This document shows positions 24,307-32,206 of a DNA stretch of 38,621 nt, piece after piece (the first letter of the stretch is position 1; each line of letters starts with the position of its first letter). Position numbers and translations under genes: made by a program. This DNA is from Nonomuraea rhizosphaerae. GTDB lineage: Bacteria > Actinomycetota > Actinomycetes > Streptosporangiales > Streptosporangiaceae. The stretch lies in the NCBI RefSeq assembly GCF_019396405.1, contig NZ_JAHKRL010000550.1, positions 1-38,621 on the forward strand. The letters run 5' to 3'. The notes beneath the pieces were generated by a model. That model was not told the origin of the DNA, made no database searches, and saw nothing but the letters and a program-made list of their open reading frames with translations.

Positions 24307-25299
24307 CTAATCGCGCCGCCCCTGAGCCGCCCGCGTCACCAGCACCGCCAGCCCGTCGAGCTGCCGCCGCAGCCCGAACTCGAACAGCGAGTCCAGGTCC
24401 ATGTCCAGCCCCGGCTGCACGATCACCCGCGCCATGGTCGGGAACCCCCCGGACGACAGGACGTCGGCCAGCCGCCCCTCCCGGGCCCGCATCCAGTCGT
24501 CGTCGGTGACGTCGGTCTCGGCCCGCGCCTGGGTCTCCGCGTCCAGGCTGGTCGCGACCCCCCGGACGAAGCTGGCGAGGGTGACGCTGGCGTGCAGCAT
24601 GGCGTTCGGGCTGAGGCCGAGCCCGTCGATGGCGCGCAGCAGCCACTCGGTGTGCGCCATCCCATTGCGTACGAACTCCGGCCGCATCAGCGGAATGGCC
24701 TGCGCCAGCCATGGATGCCGCCGGTAGAGGTGCCATTGCAGCCGCAGCGACACCTCCAGCTGGGCCCGCCATCCGGGCGGCGGTTTCGCGGGCAGCGGCT
24801 CCTCGCCGTAGGCGGCGTCCGCCATCAGGTGGACGAGTTCTTCCTTGCTCCGTACGTGCCGGTACAGCGACATGGCCGAGGCCCCCAGCTCGGTGGCGAT
24901 CCGCCGCATGGAGACGGCGGCCAGCCCTTCGCTGTCGGCGATCCTGATGGCCGCCCGCAGGATGCGTCCTCTGGTCAGCTCGGGGATCGGCCGCCGGGCG
25001 CCGATGCCGAACGTCGTGCCGCGGTCCGCCCAGGCGACACTGCCGGCCGCCCGTGGCTCGAAGCGGGACTCGTCCCATTCGTGTCCCACCACGACGGTGC
25101 CGACGCCGGGCACCGCCCGTACCAGACCCTCGTCCCGCAGCGCCGCGATGGCCTTGCTGGCCGTCGCCATCGCCACGCCCCACTCGCGCACGATCTGCCG
25201 CGTGGACGGGATCCGGTCCCCGGGCGAGAGTTCGCCGACGCCGATGCGCCGCCTGATCTCGGCGACGATCCGCAGGTACGGCGGCTCACCTCGCTCCAC
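24307..25299 (-). CDS. GntR-HTH / TetR fusion transcriptional regulator
   Basis: A 330-residue regulator with two DNA-binding modules. Residues 1-72 form a GntR winged helix (PPYLRIVAEIRRRIGVGELS, then PGDRIPSTRQIVREWGVAMA). From about residue 105 a TetR HTH follows (LAAVSMRRIATELGASAMSL, YRHVRSKEELV), with a TetR_C_1 type ligand domain to the end. GntR-TetR fusions are known in actinomycetes, usually next to the gene they repress. The GTG at 25299 (MERGEPPYLRI) follows GGGAGG; the GTG at 25314 is an alternative. The divergent neighbour is a decayed FAD monooxygenase gene behind a palindrome, so this repressor has probably lost its target. Confidence 0.9.
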   Translation of the reverse strand: MERGEPPYLRIVAEIRRRIGVGELSPGDRIPSTRQIVREWGVAMATASKAIAALRDEGLVRAVPGVGTVVVGHEWDESRFEPRAAGSVAWADRGTTFGIGARRPIPELTRGRILRAAIRIADSEGLAAVSMRRIATELGASAMSLYRHVRSKEELVHLMADAAYGEEPLPAKPPPGWRAQLEVSLRLQWHLYRRHPWLAQAIPLMRPEFVRNGMAHTEWLLRAIDGLGLSPNAMLHASVTLASFVRGVATSLDAETQARAETDVTDDDWMRAREGRLADVLSSGGFPTMARVIVQPGLDMDLDSLFEFGLRRQLDGLAVLVTRAAQGRRD

Positions 25300-25410
25300 G
25301 AGACCTCCCGTCACATGCGCTCCAGCGCGGCCGGCGACATAACACCACATCACCGCCGAACACCGCACCAGACAAAACGAGCCGGTATTGCCCGCTAAAT
25401 CCGTACGTAC

Positions 25411-25433
25411 TTATGGTGCGGCGTACACCGTAA
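25411..25433. promoter_or_regulatory. Probable operator of the GntR-TetR regulator
   Basis: TTATGGTG (25411-25418) and CACCGTAA (25426-25433) form an inverted repeat with 7 of 8 matches around a 7-bp centre; the inner CGGCGTACACCG is also near-palindromic. It lies just upstream of the SD of the decayed monooxygenase gene, as expected for a repressor site. Confidence 0.6.
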
Positions 25434-25447
25434 ACAGGAGAGCACCA

Positions 25448-25781
25448 ATACGAAACATTCTGATCTCCGGCGCAAGCACAAACGGCCCCGCTCGCGTACT
25501 GACTCGCCCGCCACGGTGGTGGAACGCCCCCCGTACGAGGGCAGGCAGGGAGGAAACTTCCGCAGCACCGCCCAGTCACGCGTACTCGACCTGATGGTCG
25601 CAGGCGTTCACGGCGTACGAAGAGCGCCTCCGCCCCTACGCCAAGCAGGCACGCGGCAGCAAGAGGCCCCCGGCCAAACGGTCCCAGATCTGAACCCGCG
25701 ACCAGCAGATGCACATGCTGTCACACCCGGCCGGCCGGGAAGCTGACGTCGAAGACCTCCGACGCCGTCACGCTCCCCGAC
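25448..25781 (+). pseudogene. Remnant of a FAD-dependent monooxygenase gene
   Basis: Pieces of a flavin monooxygenase of the NILISGASIAGPA type can be followed in order through several frames. 25448: RNILISGAST-GPA, the FAD-binding start, with ATA where ATG is expected and an intact AGGAG seven bases upstream. 25491: LAY-stop-LARHG (TGA at 25500-25502). 25516: VVERPPYEGRQGG. 25604: AFTAYEERLRPYAKQA, a C-terminal helix of the family. 25740: KLTSKTSDAVTLPD, the usual end. At least four frame changes and a loss of most of the middle (the family is near 390 residues; about 110 codons remain) show it is dead. It faces the GntR-TetR regulator across an operator-like repeat. Assignment is by memory of the family, so homology should be confirmed. 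Confidence 0.62.
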
Positions 25782-25808
25782 CGCACCACCACAACACGCG
25801 CTCGAACG

Positions 25809-26432
25809 TCAGGCGTCGGGCCGGTCGTCGCTGTTGACAGGCTCGGGCAGCGTGCCCGCGTTGTGCTCGAGCAGCCGCCACCCCCGGCGCCCTTCCTGCA
25901 GCACCGACCAGGAGCAGTTGCCCAGCCCCCCGATGGCGGGCCACAACTCCTCGGGCAGCCCGAGCATCTCGCAGATGCCCAGCCGCAGCGCGGCCCCGTG
26001 CGAGGCCACCACCAGCAGCCCGTCACGGTCGAGCCGGTCGGCCCAGCGCCGCATGGAGCCCGCCACCCGGCGGGCGACGTCACCGACGGGCTCGCCGTCG
26101 GGCGCCTCCCAGGCGACGTACTCCTCCGGCCAGCGCGCCGCGATCTCGTCGCGGGTCAGGCCCTCCCACAGGCCGCCGCCGCGCTCACGCAGGTCCTTGT
26201 CGACCGCCACGTCGAGGTTGACGATCCGGCCGAGCGCGAGCGCGGTCTCGTGGGCCCGCTGGAGGTCGGAGGAGACGATCAGCGTGGGCCGCAGCGACGC
26301 CAGCAGCGACCCGGCCCGGGCCGCCTGGGCGATGCCGGTCTCGTCGAGCGGGATGTCGGAGTGGCCCTGGAATCGGTGCTCGACGTTCCACAGCGTCTGG
26401 CCGTGTCTGAGACAGACGATCCTCTTGCTCAT
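25809..26432 (-). CDS. Histidine phosphatase (phosphoglycerate mutase-like, GpgP-type position)
   Basis: A 207-residue histidine-phosphatase fold. The catalytic motif is LRHGQTLWN near the N-terminus (His phosphorylated during catalysis); SSDLQRAHETA carries the second Arg, E is in LRERGGGLWEG, and the second His is in VVASHGAALR. The order nadD - rsfS - phosphatase is the one in Mycobacterium tuberculosis, where the phosphatase is glucosyl-3-phosphoglycerate phosphatase GpgP; by position this gene is its counterpart, but substrate cannot be read from the sequence. The ATG at 26432 lies 22 bp after the rsfS stop, so co-transcription is likely. Confidence 0.92.
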   Translation of the reverse strand: MSKRIVCLRHGQTLWNVEHRFQGHSDIPLDETGIAQAARAGSLLASLRPTLIVSSDLQRAHETALALGRIVNLDVAVDKDLRERGGGLWEGLTRDEIAARWPEEYVAWEAPDGEPVGDVARRVAGSMRRWADRLDRDGLLVVASHGAALRLGICEMLGLPEELWPAIGGLGNCSWSVLQEGRRGWRLLEHNAGTLPEPVNSDDRPDA

Positions 26433-26454
26433 GCAGACGCCTCGGCGGACGGCT

Positions 26455-26850
26455 TCACGTGCGGGCCCGCTGGATGTTCACCTGCACGACGCTCTCCGGC
26501 AGCCCGATGGGCGGGCAGTCCTTCCAGAGGCGCTCCAGCGCGTAGAAGGTGCGGTCCTCCTCGTGCTGCACGTGCACGACGATGTCGAGGTAGTCGAGCA
26601 GCACCCAGCGGCCCTCGCGCTCGCCCTCGCGGCGCACGGGCTTGGCGTCGGCCTCGATGCGCAGCCTGTCCTCGATCTCGTCGACGATGGCGCGTACCTG
26701 GCGATCGTTCGTGGCGGAGCAGAGCAGGAAGGCGTCGGTGATGACGAGTTGCTCGCTGACGTCGTAGGCGAGGATGTCATCGGCCAGCTTGTCGGCCGCG
26801 GCCTCCGCGGCGATCTGGACGAGCTGGACGGCTCTTTCGGATGCGGTCAC
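26455..26850 (-). CDS. rsfS: Ribosomal silencing factor RsfS
   Basis: A 131-residue RsfS/Iojap protein that binds ribosomal protein L14 and blocks joining of the 50S and 30S subunits when nutrients are scarce. Family features: ADKLADDILAYDVSEQLVIT with DAFLLCSATNDRQVRAIVDE following, then the closing WVLLDYLDIVVHVQHEEDR and FYALERLWKDCP. Length is normal. The start is a GTG at 26850 (MTASERAVQL). It lies 91 bp after nadD in the conserved order. Confidence 0.96.
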   Translation of the reverse strand: MTASERAVQLVQIAAEAAADKLADDILAYDVSEQLVITDAFLLCSATNDRQVRAIVDEIEDRLRIEADAKPVRREGEREGRWVLLDYLDIVVHVQHEEDRTFYALERLWKDCPPIGLPESVVQVNIQRART

Positions 26851-26941
26851 GATGCGGGTCGGTCCTCCTGTGTCGGCAACATGCCCCTATGTCGAGGGTA
26901 CCCGTTACCGCTCCCGTGCCCCACGTACGGCACGAGCACCT

Positions 26942-27559
26942 TCACCCCTCCGCGCGATAAAGACCCCTTTTGTTGATGTATTGCACGATTCCATCAGGCA
27001 CGAGGTACCAGATCGGCTCGTCCTTCTCCACCCGCTGCCGGCACTCCGACGACGAGATGGCCAAGGCCGGGATCTCCAGCAGCGTCACCTTGCCCTCGGG
27101 CAGGCCAGGATCGTGCAAGGTGTGGCCGGGCCGGGTGCAGCCCACGAAGTGCGCCAGCTCGAACAGCTCGTCGGCGTCCTGCCAGGTCAATATGGCGCCG
27201 AGCGCGTCGGCGCCGGTGATGAAGTAGAGCTCCGACTCCGGTCCGTAGATCTCGGCGACGTCCCTCAGCGTGTCGATCGTGAACGTGGGGCCGGGACGGT
27301 CGACGTCCACCCTGCTCACCGAGAAGCGCGGGTTCGACGCGGTCGCGATCACGGTCATCAGATAACGGTCCTCGGGCGCGGACACCACGCGCTCCGCCTT
27401 CTGGTACGGCCGTCCCGTGGGCACGAAGACGACCTCGTCGAGATCGAAGTGATGGGCAACTTCGCTGGCGGCGACCAGGTGACCGTGGTGAATCGGGTCG
27501 AACGTCCCACCCATCACACCCACGCGTCGCTTCCCCTGGACACTCGGCGCGTTCATCAT
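26942..27559 (-). CDS. nadD: Nicotinate-nucleotide adenylyltransferase NadD
   Basis: A 205-residue enzyme that adenylylates nicotinate mononucleotide to deamido-NAD in NAD synthesis. The nucleotidyltransferase motif [12 protein letters not shown] (residues 17-28) and the ISSSECRQR motif (C-terminal ISSTxxR type) are both present, with [20 protein letters not shown] between them. The first ATG at 27559 follows AAGGT with good spacing; a second ATG directly follows. It diverges from the M48 peptidase gene over 107 bp, which contains inverted copies of its own start region. Confidence 0.97.
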   Translation of the reverse strand: MMNAPSVQGKRRVGVMGGTFDPIHHGHLVAASEVAHHFDLDEVVFVPTGRPYQKAERVVSAPEDRYLMTVIATASNPRFSVSRVDVDRPGPTFTIDTLRDVAEIYGPESELYFITGADALGAILTWQDADELFELAHFVGCTRPGHTLHDPGLPEGKVTLLEIPALAISSSECRQRVEKDEPIWYLVPDGIVQYINKRGLYRAEG

Positions 27560-27633
27560 GAAACGGACCTTACGCGGGCGTCATTCGGCAACATCATGGG
27601 ACCCCCCTGGTGATGAACGCGGTGATGAACGCG
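27549..27633. repeat. Inverted and tandem copies of the nadD start region
   Basis: CGCGTTCATCA (27549-27559), which covers the nadD start, recurs inverted as TGATGAACGCG at 27611-27621 and again at 27623-27633. The last two are in tandem with a 12-bp period. Together they can pair across the divergent promoter. Confidence 0.75.
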
Positions 27634-27666
27634 CGCACCGCCCGATGCCGACGTAGCATGCCGGGC

Positions 27667-28698
27667 ATGACGACCACCCCGGACCGAAACCGCGTCCAAC
27701 TGCCCGGCATCTCGTCTCGTGCCTATGAACACCCCGCAGACCGGTCCGCGCTGGTCGCTCTGCGGAAGTTGAGTGGGTTCGACACGGTTCTCAAGCAGAT
27801 GTCCGGCCTCATCAGCGAGCGCCGGCTGCGCCTGATGTACCTGGCGTCGGCCGTGCGCGTCAGCGAGACCCAGTTCCGCTCCCTCTACGACATGGGCCGC
27901 GACGCCGCCTACACCCTCGACCTCCACCGGATCCCCGAGATCTACGTCCAGCAGGACCCGCGGGTCCAGGCCATGGCCATCGGCTTCGACGACCCGTTCA
28001 TCGTCGTCACCACCGGCCTGCTCAACCTCATGAACGAGGAGGAGCAGCGCTTCGTCATCGGACACGAGACCGCGCACATCCTGTCAGGCCACGCCGTCTA
28101 CCGGACGATGCTCGACATCCTCACCCGCCTGGCCACCCGCGTCGCCTGGATCCCGCTCGGCTACATCGGCCTGCGCGCGATCGTCGCGGGCCTGGAGGAG
28201 TGGTACCGCAAGTCGGAGCTGTCCTGCGACCGCGGCGGTCTGCTCGTCGGCCAGGACCCCGAGGCGTCCAAGCGTGCGCTGATGAAGCTCGCCGGCGGCG
28301 ACTACACCCACGAGATGAACATCGAGGCGTTCCTGGAGCAGTACCAGGAGTACGACACCGCGGGCGACCTTCGCGACGGCTTCCTCAAGGTGCTCAACCT
28401 GCTCGGCACCACCCACCCGTTCGCCGTGGTGCGCGTGGCCGAGCTCGACAAGTGGCACCGCGGCGGCGAGTACGAGCGCATCCTCGGCGGCGACTACCCG
28501 CGCAGGGAGGACGACCCCAACGCGAGGGTCACCGACGAGATCAAGGCCGCGGCCGAGTCCTACCGCGCGTCGTGGTCCCAGTCGCAGGATCCGTTCATCG
28601 GCGTGCTGCGCGACGTGGCAGAGGGCGCGGTCAACGCGGGCGAGCGCATCTTCAACCGCTTCTCCCGCCGCGACGGCAGCCAGGGCGGCCAGGGCTGA
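27667..28698 (+). CDS. M48 family zinc metallopeptidase
   Basis: A 343-residue peptidase. The zinc motif HETAH (HExxH, H133/E134/H137) lies in RFVIGHETAHILSGH; the third ligand is probably the Glu of SELSCDRGG. A hydrophobic stretch around TRVAWIPLGYIGLRAIVAG may touch or cross the membrane. QDPRVQAMAIGFDDPFIVVT is typical of the M48-like group with a conserved pre-domain; the C-terminal 70 residues are charged. The ATG at 27667 is preferred to in-frame starts from 27610 because the upstream codons look like duplicated sequence; a TAGCAT box 7 bp before it suggests a leaderless mRNA. Substrate unknown. Confidence 0.92.
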   Translation: MTTTPDRNRVQLPGISSRAYEHPADRSALVALRKLSGFDTVLKQMSGLISERRLRLMYLASAVRVSETQFRSLYDMGRDAAYTLDLHRIPEIYVQQDPRVQAMAIGFDDPFIVVTTGLLNLMNEEEQRFVIGHETAHILSGHAVYRTMLDILTRLATRVAWIPLGYIGLRAIVAGLEEWYRKSELSCDRGGLLVGQDPEASKRALMKLAGGDYTHEMNIEAFLEQYQEYDTAGDLRDGFLKVLNLLGTTHPFAVVRVAELDKWHRGGEYERILGGDYPRREDDPNARVTDEIKAAAESYRASWSQSQDPFIGVLRDVAEGAVNAGERIFNRFSRRDGSQGGQG

Positions 28699-28725
28699 TC
28701 ACCCGGCGGCACCGCACCCGGTCAG

Positions 28726-30522
28726 CTACAACAGCAACGCGATAGCGCGCACCGCCGCCGCGCACAGGGCGACGAACCCGCCCAGCACGGCCAGTGCGCG
28801 CAGCCCTTCCCTGCGCAGCTCGGGCAGGCGGGCACCGACCCGCTCGATCTCGCGTCCGGTGATGCCGCCGCACAGCATCCCGAACACGACGCCTGCGGCC
28901 GTGACAGGCGCCGGCTGCTGCCACCAGTCAGGCTCGATCTGGCCGCCGCCGGTCAGCCAGAGCGCTCCGCCCGACGCCACCGCGACGGGCACCCCGGGCC
29001 AGACCACTCCGGTCACGGCCGACGCCGCGAACGCGAACGGGAAGAACACCACACGCAGCGACACTCTGACCCGGCGTGAGGCGCGCTTCCTGACCAGCCA
29101 GTGACTCATCCAGAGCGTCCTGGTCAGCAGGACGAACACGGCCGTGATGGCGATCGTCGCGATCGGCCAGATCACCGACGCCACCACGCACGGCACGGCC
29201 AGCACGGCGAGCAGCAGCAGCGCCGCGTTGCCCGCGGGCAGCGTGGTGGAGCCCGCCTCGGCGCGCAGGCCGGTGCCGCGCGTGCGCGGCTTGCCGGTCG
29301 CGGTCCGTGTGCGGATCCGTGCGGGCGTGGCCTTGGCGCCTTCGCCCGTACGGCTCCGCACCGCCGCGCCCTCACTCGTGCGGCCCCGCGCGGCCGCGCC
29401 CTCACCGGTGCGGCCGCGCACGGCGGCGTTCTCGCCGGTGCGACCCCGCGGCGTGGCGCCCTTGGCGTCCGGAGTCGTCCGTGCCCGGGGCGTCGGCGTC
29501 TTGGCGTCCGGAGGTGTCCGGCCCCGAGGGGTGGCGGCCTTTCCGTCCGCGGTCGTGCGGGATCGAGGAGTGGTGCCCTTCCCTTCCGGGTTCGTCCGCG
29601 TCCGAGGGGCAGGCGCCTTCGCCTCCTCGTTGGTACGGGCCCGCGCCGCGGCGTCCTCGGCCGCCCGGCCCCGCGGCGCCTTGACCTCGTCGTCCACGGC
29701 GGGGGCGGACAGCGGCACCTCGGGCGCGCCGGTCACCTTGGCCAGGCGCGAGAGCCGGTCGGCCAGCAGCGCGGCCGTCGGGCGCTTGCCGGGCTCACGG
29801 TTGAGGGCGGCCCGCACCAGCGGCAGCAGCGCCACCGGCACGCCCTTGAGGTCGGCCTGCCCGTTGAGCACCGCGTACATCTGCGCCTCGGCGGTCCCCC
29901 GCCCGAACGTGGGCCGCCCGGTCGCCGCGAACGCCACCGTCGCCGCCCACGCGTGCACGTCGGCGGGCGAGTCGACCTGCTCGTCGGCGAAGATCTCCGG
30001 CGCGGTGTAGCCGGGCGTGCCGAGGAAGGTGCCGGTCATGGTGAGCCGGGTGGCGTCGAGCACCTGCGCGATGCCGAAGTCGATGAGCACGGGCCCGTCG
30101 GTGCCCATGAGGATGTTGGCCGGCTTGAGGTCGCGGTGCACCACGCCGGCCGCGTGGATGATGGCCAGCGCGGTGGCGATGCCCTGCGCCAGCTCCACCA
30201 GCTCCGCCATCGTGAGCGGGCCGCTGCGCCGTACGCGGTCGAGCAGCGTGACGCCCTCGATGTGCTCCATGACCAGGTACGGGCGCGCGGACGACAGGTC
30301 GGCGTCCAGCACCTTGGCCACGTACGGGCTCTCCACCCGGCGCAGCGCGCGCACCTCGCGTTCGAGCCTGACCCTGGACGAGCTGTCCTCGGCCAGGTCG
30401 TGCAGGACCTTGAGCGCGACGCGTTCGCCACGGCGGGCGCTGGCGAGGTAGACCTCACCCATGCCGCCCCGGCCGAGCCGCTCGAGCAGGGTGTACGGCC
30501 CGACCTTGCCGAGCTTGCTCAC
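28726..30522 (-). CDS. Membrane Ser/Thr protein kinase with repetitive linker
   Basis: A 598-residue PknB-type kinase. The glycine loop GRGGMGEVY, ATP-binding K38, catalytic D131 in VVHRDLKPANIL, DFG at 148-150 and APE (TAPEIF) show an active-type kinase domain (residues 9-262). A linker (about 275-430) is built from RGRT/PRART-type repeats of 10-12 residues, rich in Arg, Thr, Ala and Lys. The C-terminal 165 residues hold four hydrophobic segments, so the kinase is cytoplasmic and membrane-tethered, with no PASTA or sensor domain. The GTG at 30522 follows GAGGGA. It lies 79 bp after the small membrane protein gene. Substrates unknown. Confidence 0.94.
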   Translation of the reverse strand: MSKLGKVGPYTLLERLGRGGMGEVYLASARRGERVALKVLHDLAEDSSSRVRLEREVRALRRVESPYVAKVLDADLSSARPYLVMEHIEGVTLLDRVRRSGPLTMAELVELAQGIATALAIIHAAGVVHRDLKPANILMGTDGPVLIDFGIAQVLDATRLTMTGTFLGTPGYTAPEIFADEQVDSPADVHAWAATVAFAATGRPTFGRGTAEAQMYAVLNGQADLKGVPVALLPLVRAALNREPGKRPTAALLADRLSRLAKVTGAPEVPLSAPAVDDEVKAPRGRAAEDAAARARTNEEAKAPAPRTRTNPEGKGTTPRSRTTADGKAATPRGRTPPDAKTPTPRARTTPDAKGATPRGRTGENAAVRGRTGEGAAARGRTSEGAAVRSRTGEGAKATPARIRTRTATGKPRTRGTGLRAEAGSTTLPAGNAALLLLAVLAVPCVVASVIWPIATIAITAVFVLLTRTLWMSHWLVRKRASRRVRVSLRVVFFPFAFAASAVTGVVWPGVPVAVASGGALWLTGGGQIEPDWWQQPAPVTAAGVVFGMLCGGITGREIERVGARLPELRREGLRALAVLGGFVALCAAAVRAIALLL

Positions 30523-30601
30523 CGTCCCTCCCTGCCCGGGCCCATAAGGGACACAACCCTAGCGCCGAGATCGGCGACAACGGTTGCGGCGCGCCGAAGC
30601 T

Positions 30602-30778
30602 TTATCGGCGAGGTTGATCGGACAGCATGCTGTCGAGCTCGGCCGTGGGCTCCGCCGACAGGTTCCTGCGTCCTTTCCTGCGCCAGTTGACGTGGCCCTG
30701 GCTCTCCAGCCAGAGCATCAGCCGGTCGGCGCCGAACAGCACGGCCGCCGAGAAGGCCAGGGCGATGACGATCTCCAT
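30602..30778 (-). CDS. Small membrane protein, 58 residues
   Basis: An uninterrupted 59-codon frame starting at the ATG at 30778: MEIVIALAFSAAVLFGADRL, then MLWLESQGHVNWRRKGRRNL, then an acidic tail ending in SDQPRR. One N-terminal membrane helix, a Trp/His belt and a basic patch are as expected for a real single-pass protein with a cytoplasmic tail. GGAG lies close to the ATG. It sits between proA and the kinase gene on the same strand, with short gaps on both sides. Function unknown. Confidence 0.65.
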   Translation of the reverse strand: MEIVIALAFSAAVLFGADRLMLWLESQGHVNWRRKGRRNLSAEPTAELDSMLSDQPRR

Positions 30779-30844
30779 GCGCTCCAGTCAAGCGAGCCCC
30801 TCCGCCGGCCGGTCACGCCGACACGCCGCCACGGCGTAATCCGG

Positions 30845-32125
30845 TCAGGCGCCTGACCCGGAGATGACCGTACCCGCTGACGCGCGAAGATGCCCTTCAC
30901 CGGTGTAGATCCACTTGGTGGAGGTGAGCTCCGGCAGGCCCATCGGGCCGCGCGCGTGCAGCTTCTGCGTGGAGATGCCGATCTCCGCGCCGAACCCGAA
31001 CTCGCCGCCGTCGGTGAACCGCGTCGAGGCGTTGACCGCGACGGCCGCCGAGTCGACCAGCGACACGAACCTGCGGGCCGCCCGCTGCGAGCGCGTCACG
31101 ATGGCGTCGGTGTGCGCCGAGCCGTAGCGCCTGATGTGGGCCACGGCCTCCTCCAGGGAGCCGACGACCGCGGCGGCGATGTCGAGCGAGAGGTACTCGG
31201 TCAGGAAGTCGTCCTCGGTGACGGGCACGACCTCGCCGTACGCGGCGATCCCCGCGTCGCCGTGCACGGTCACGCCCGCCTCGGCCAGCGCCCGCAGCGC
31301 CTTGGGCACGAACGCGCCGGCCACGTCGGCGTGCACCAGGAACGTCTCGGCCGCGTTGCACACCGACGGCCGCTGCGCCTTGGAGTTGACCAGGATCTCG
31401 ACGGCCAGGTCGACGTCCGCCTCCGCGTCCACGTACACGTGGCAGTTGCCGACGCCCGTCTCGATCACCGGGACCGTCGACTCCTCGACCACGGAGTTGA
31501 TCAGGGAGGCGCCGCCGCGCGGGATCAGCACGTCGACCAGGCCGCGGGCGCGCATCAGCTCCTTGACGGAGTCGCGGCTGAGCCCCGGCACGAGCTGCAC
31601 GGCCCCGGCCGGCACCTCGGTGCCGGCCAGCGCCTCCTGCATGACCCGCACGAGCACGGTGTTGGAGGAGTAGGCGCTGGACGAGCCGCGCAGCAGGACG
31701 GCGTTGCCGCTCTTGAGGCAGAGCGCGGCGGCGTCCACGGTGACGTTGGGGCGGCCCTCGTAGATGATGCCGATCACGCCGAGCGGCACCCTGACCTGGC
31801 GCAGCTCCAGGCCGTTGGGCAGCGTGCTGCCCCTGACCACCTCGCCGACGGGGTCGGGCAGGTCGGCCACGTCGCGGACGGCCTCGGCGATGGCCTCGAT
31901 CCGGGGCCCGTCGAGGCGCAGCCGGTCGATCATCGCCTCGGCGGTGCCCTGCTCGCGGGCCTGCTCCACGTCCTTGGCGTTGGCCTCGACGATCTCGGCG
32001 GTGTGGGCCACGAGGGCGTCGGCGATCACGCGCAGGGCATGGTCCTTGGGCGCGCGCGGCAGCGGGGCCAGCTCGGCGGCGGCCTCTCGTGCCGCGTGGG
32101 CGACCTTCAGGAACTCTGTGCTCAT
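30845..32125 (-). CDS. proA: Gamma-glutamyl phosphate reductase ProA
   Basis: A 426-residue NADPH-dependent reductase that makes glutamate-5-semialdehyde, the second step of proline synthesis, after ProB. It is an aldehyde-dehydrogenase-fold protein with the catalytic Cys in [10 protein letters not shown] and the signatures [20 protein letters not shown] and [10 protein letters not shown]. The ATG at 32125 gives a start of normal length ([10 protein letters not shown]). It follows proB with an 81-bp gap that contains a strong hairpin, and precedes the 58-residue membrane protein. Confidence 0.97.
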   Translation of the reverse strand: MSTEFLKVAHAAREAAAELAPLPRAPKDHALRVIADALVAHTAEIVEANAKDVEQAREQGTAEAMIDRLRLDGPRIEAIAEAVRDVADLPDPVGEVVRGSTLPNGLELRQVRVPLGVIGIIYEGRPNVTVDAAALCLKSGNAVLLRGSSSAYSSNTVLVRVMQEALAGTEVPAGAVQLVPGLSRDSVKELMRARGLVDVLIPRGGASLINSVVEESTVPVIETGVGNCHVYVDAEADVDLAVEILVNSKAQRPSVCNAAETFLVHADVAGAFVPKALRALAEAGVTVHGDAGIAAYGEVVPVTEDDFLTEYLSLDIAAAVVGSLEEAVAHIRRYGSAHTDAIVTRSQRAARRFVSLVDSAAVAVNASTRFTDGGEFGFGAEIGISTQKLHARGPMGLPELTSTKWIYTGEGHLRASAGTVISGSGA

Positions 32126-32182
32126 TGCTCCGCCTCACTCCGCTGCCCGGGCTCCGGGTTGGGCCCGTCGATGCCTTCCCGG

Positions 32183-32200
32183 CCCGCTCCGGGGAGCGGG
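32183..32200 (-). terminator. GC-rich hairpin between proB and proA
   Basis: CCCGCTCC (32183-32190), a 2-nt centre and GGAGCGGG (32193-32200) are a perfect palindrome starting 6 bp after the proB stop. No U-run follows, so it may be an attenuator or mRNA-stability element rather than a full terminator. Confidence 0.4.
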
Positions 32201-32206
32201 ACGAGG

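Noticed and set aside
24298-24313. CGATTA-aacc-TAATCG repeat at the end of the GntR-TetR gene as a terminator
   Set aside because: The stem is short and AT-rich and is followed by a G-run, not a U-run, so it is too weak to call.
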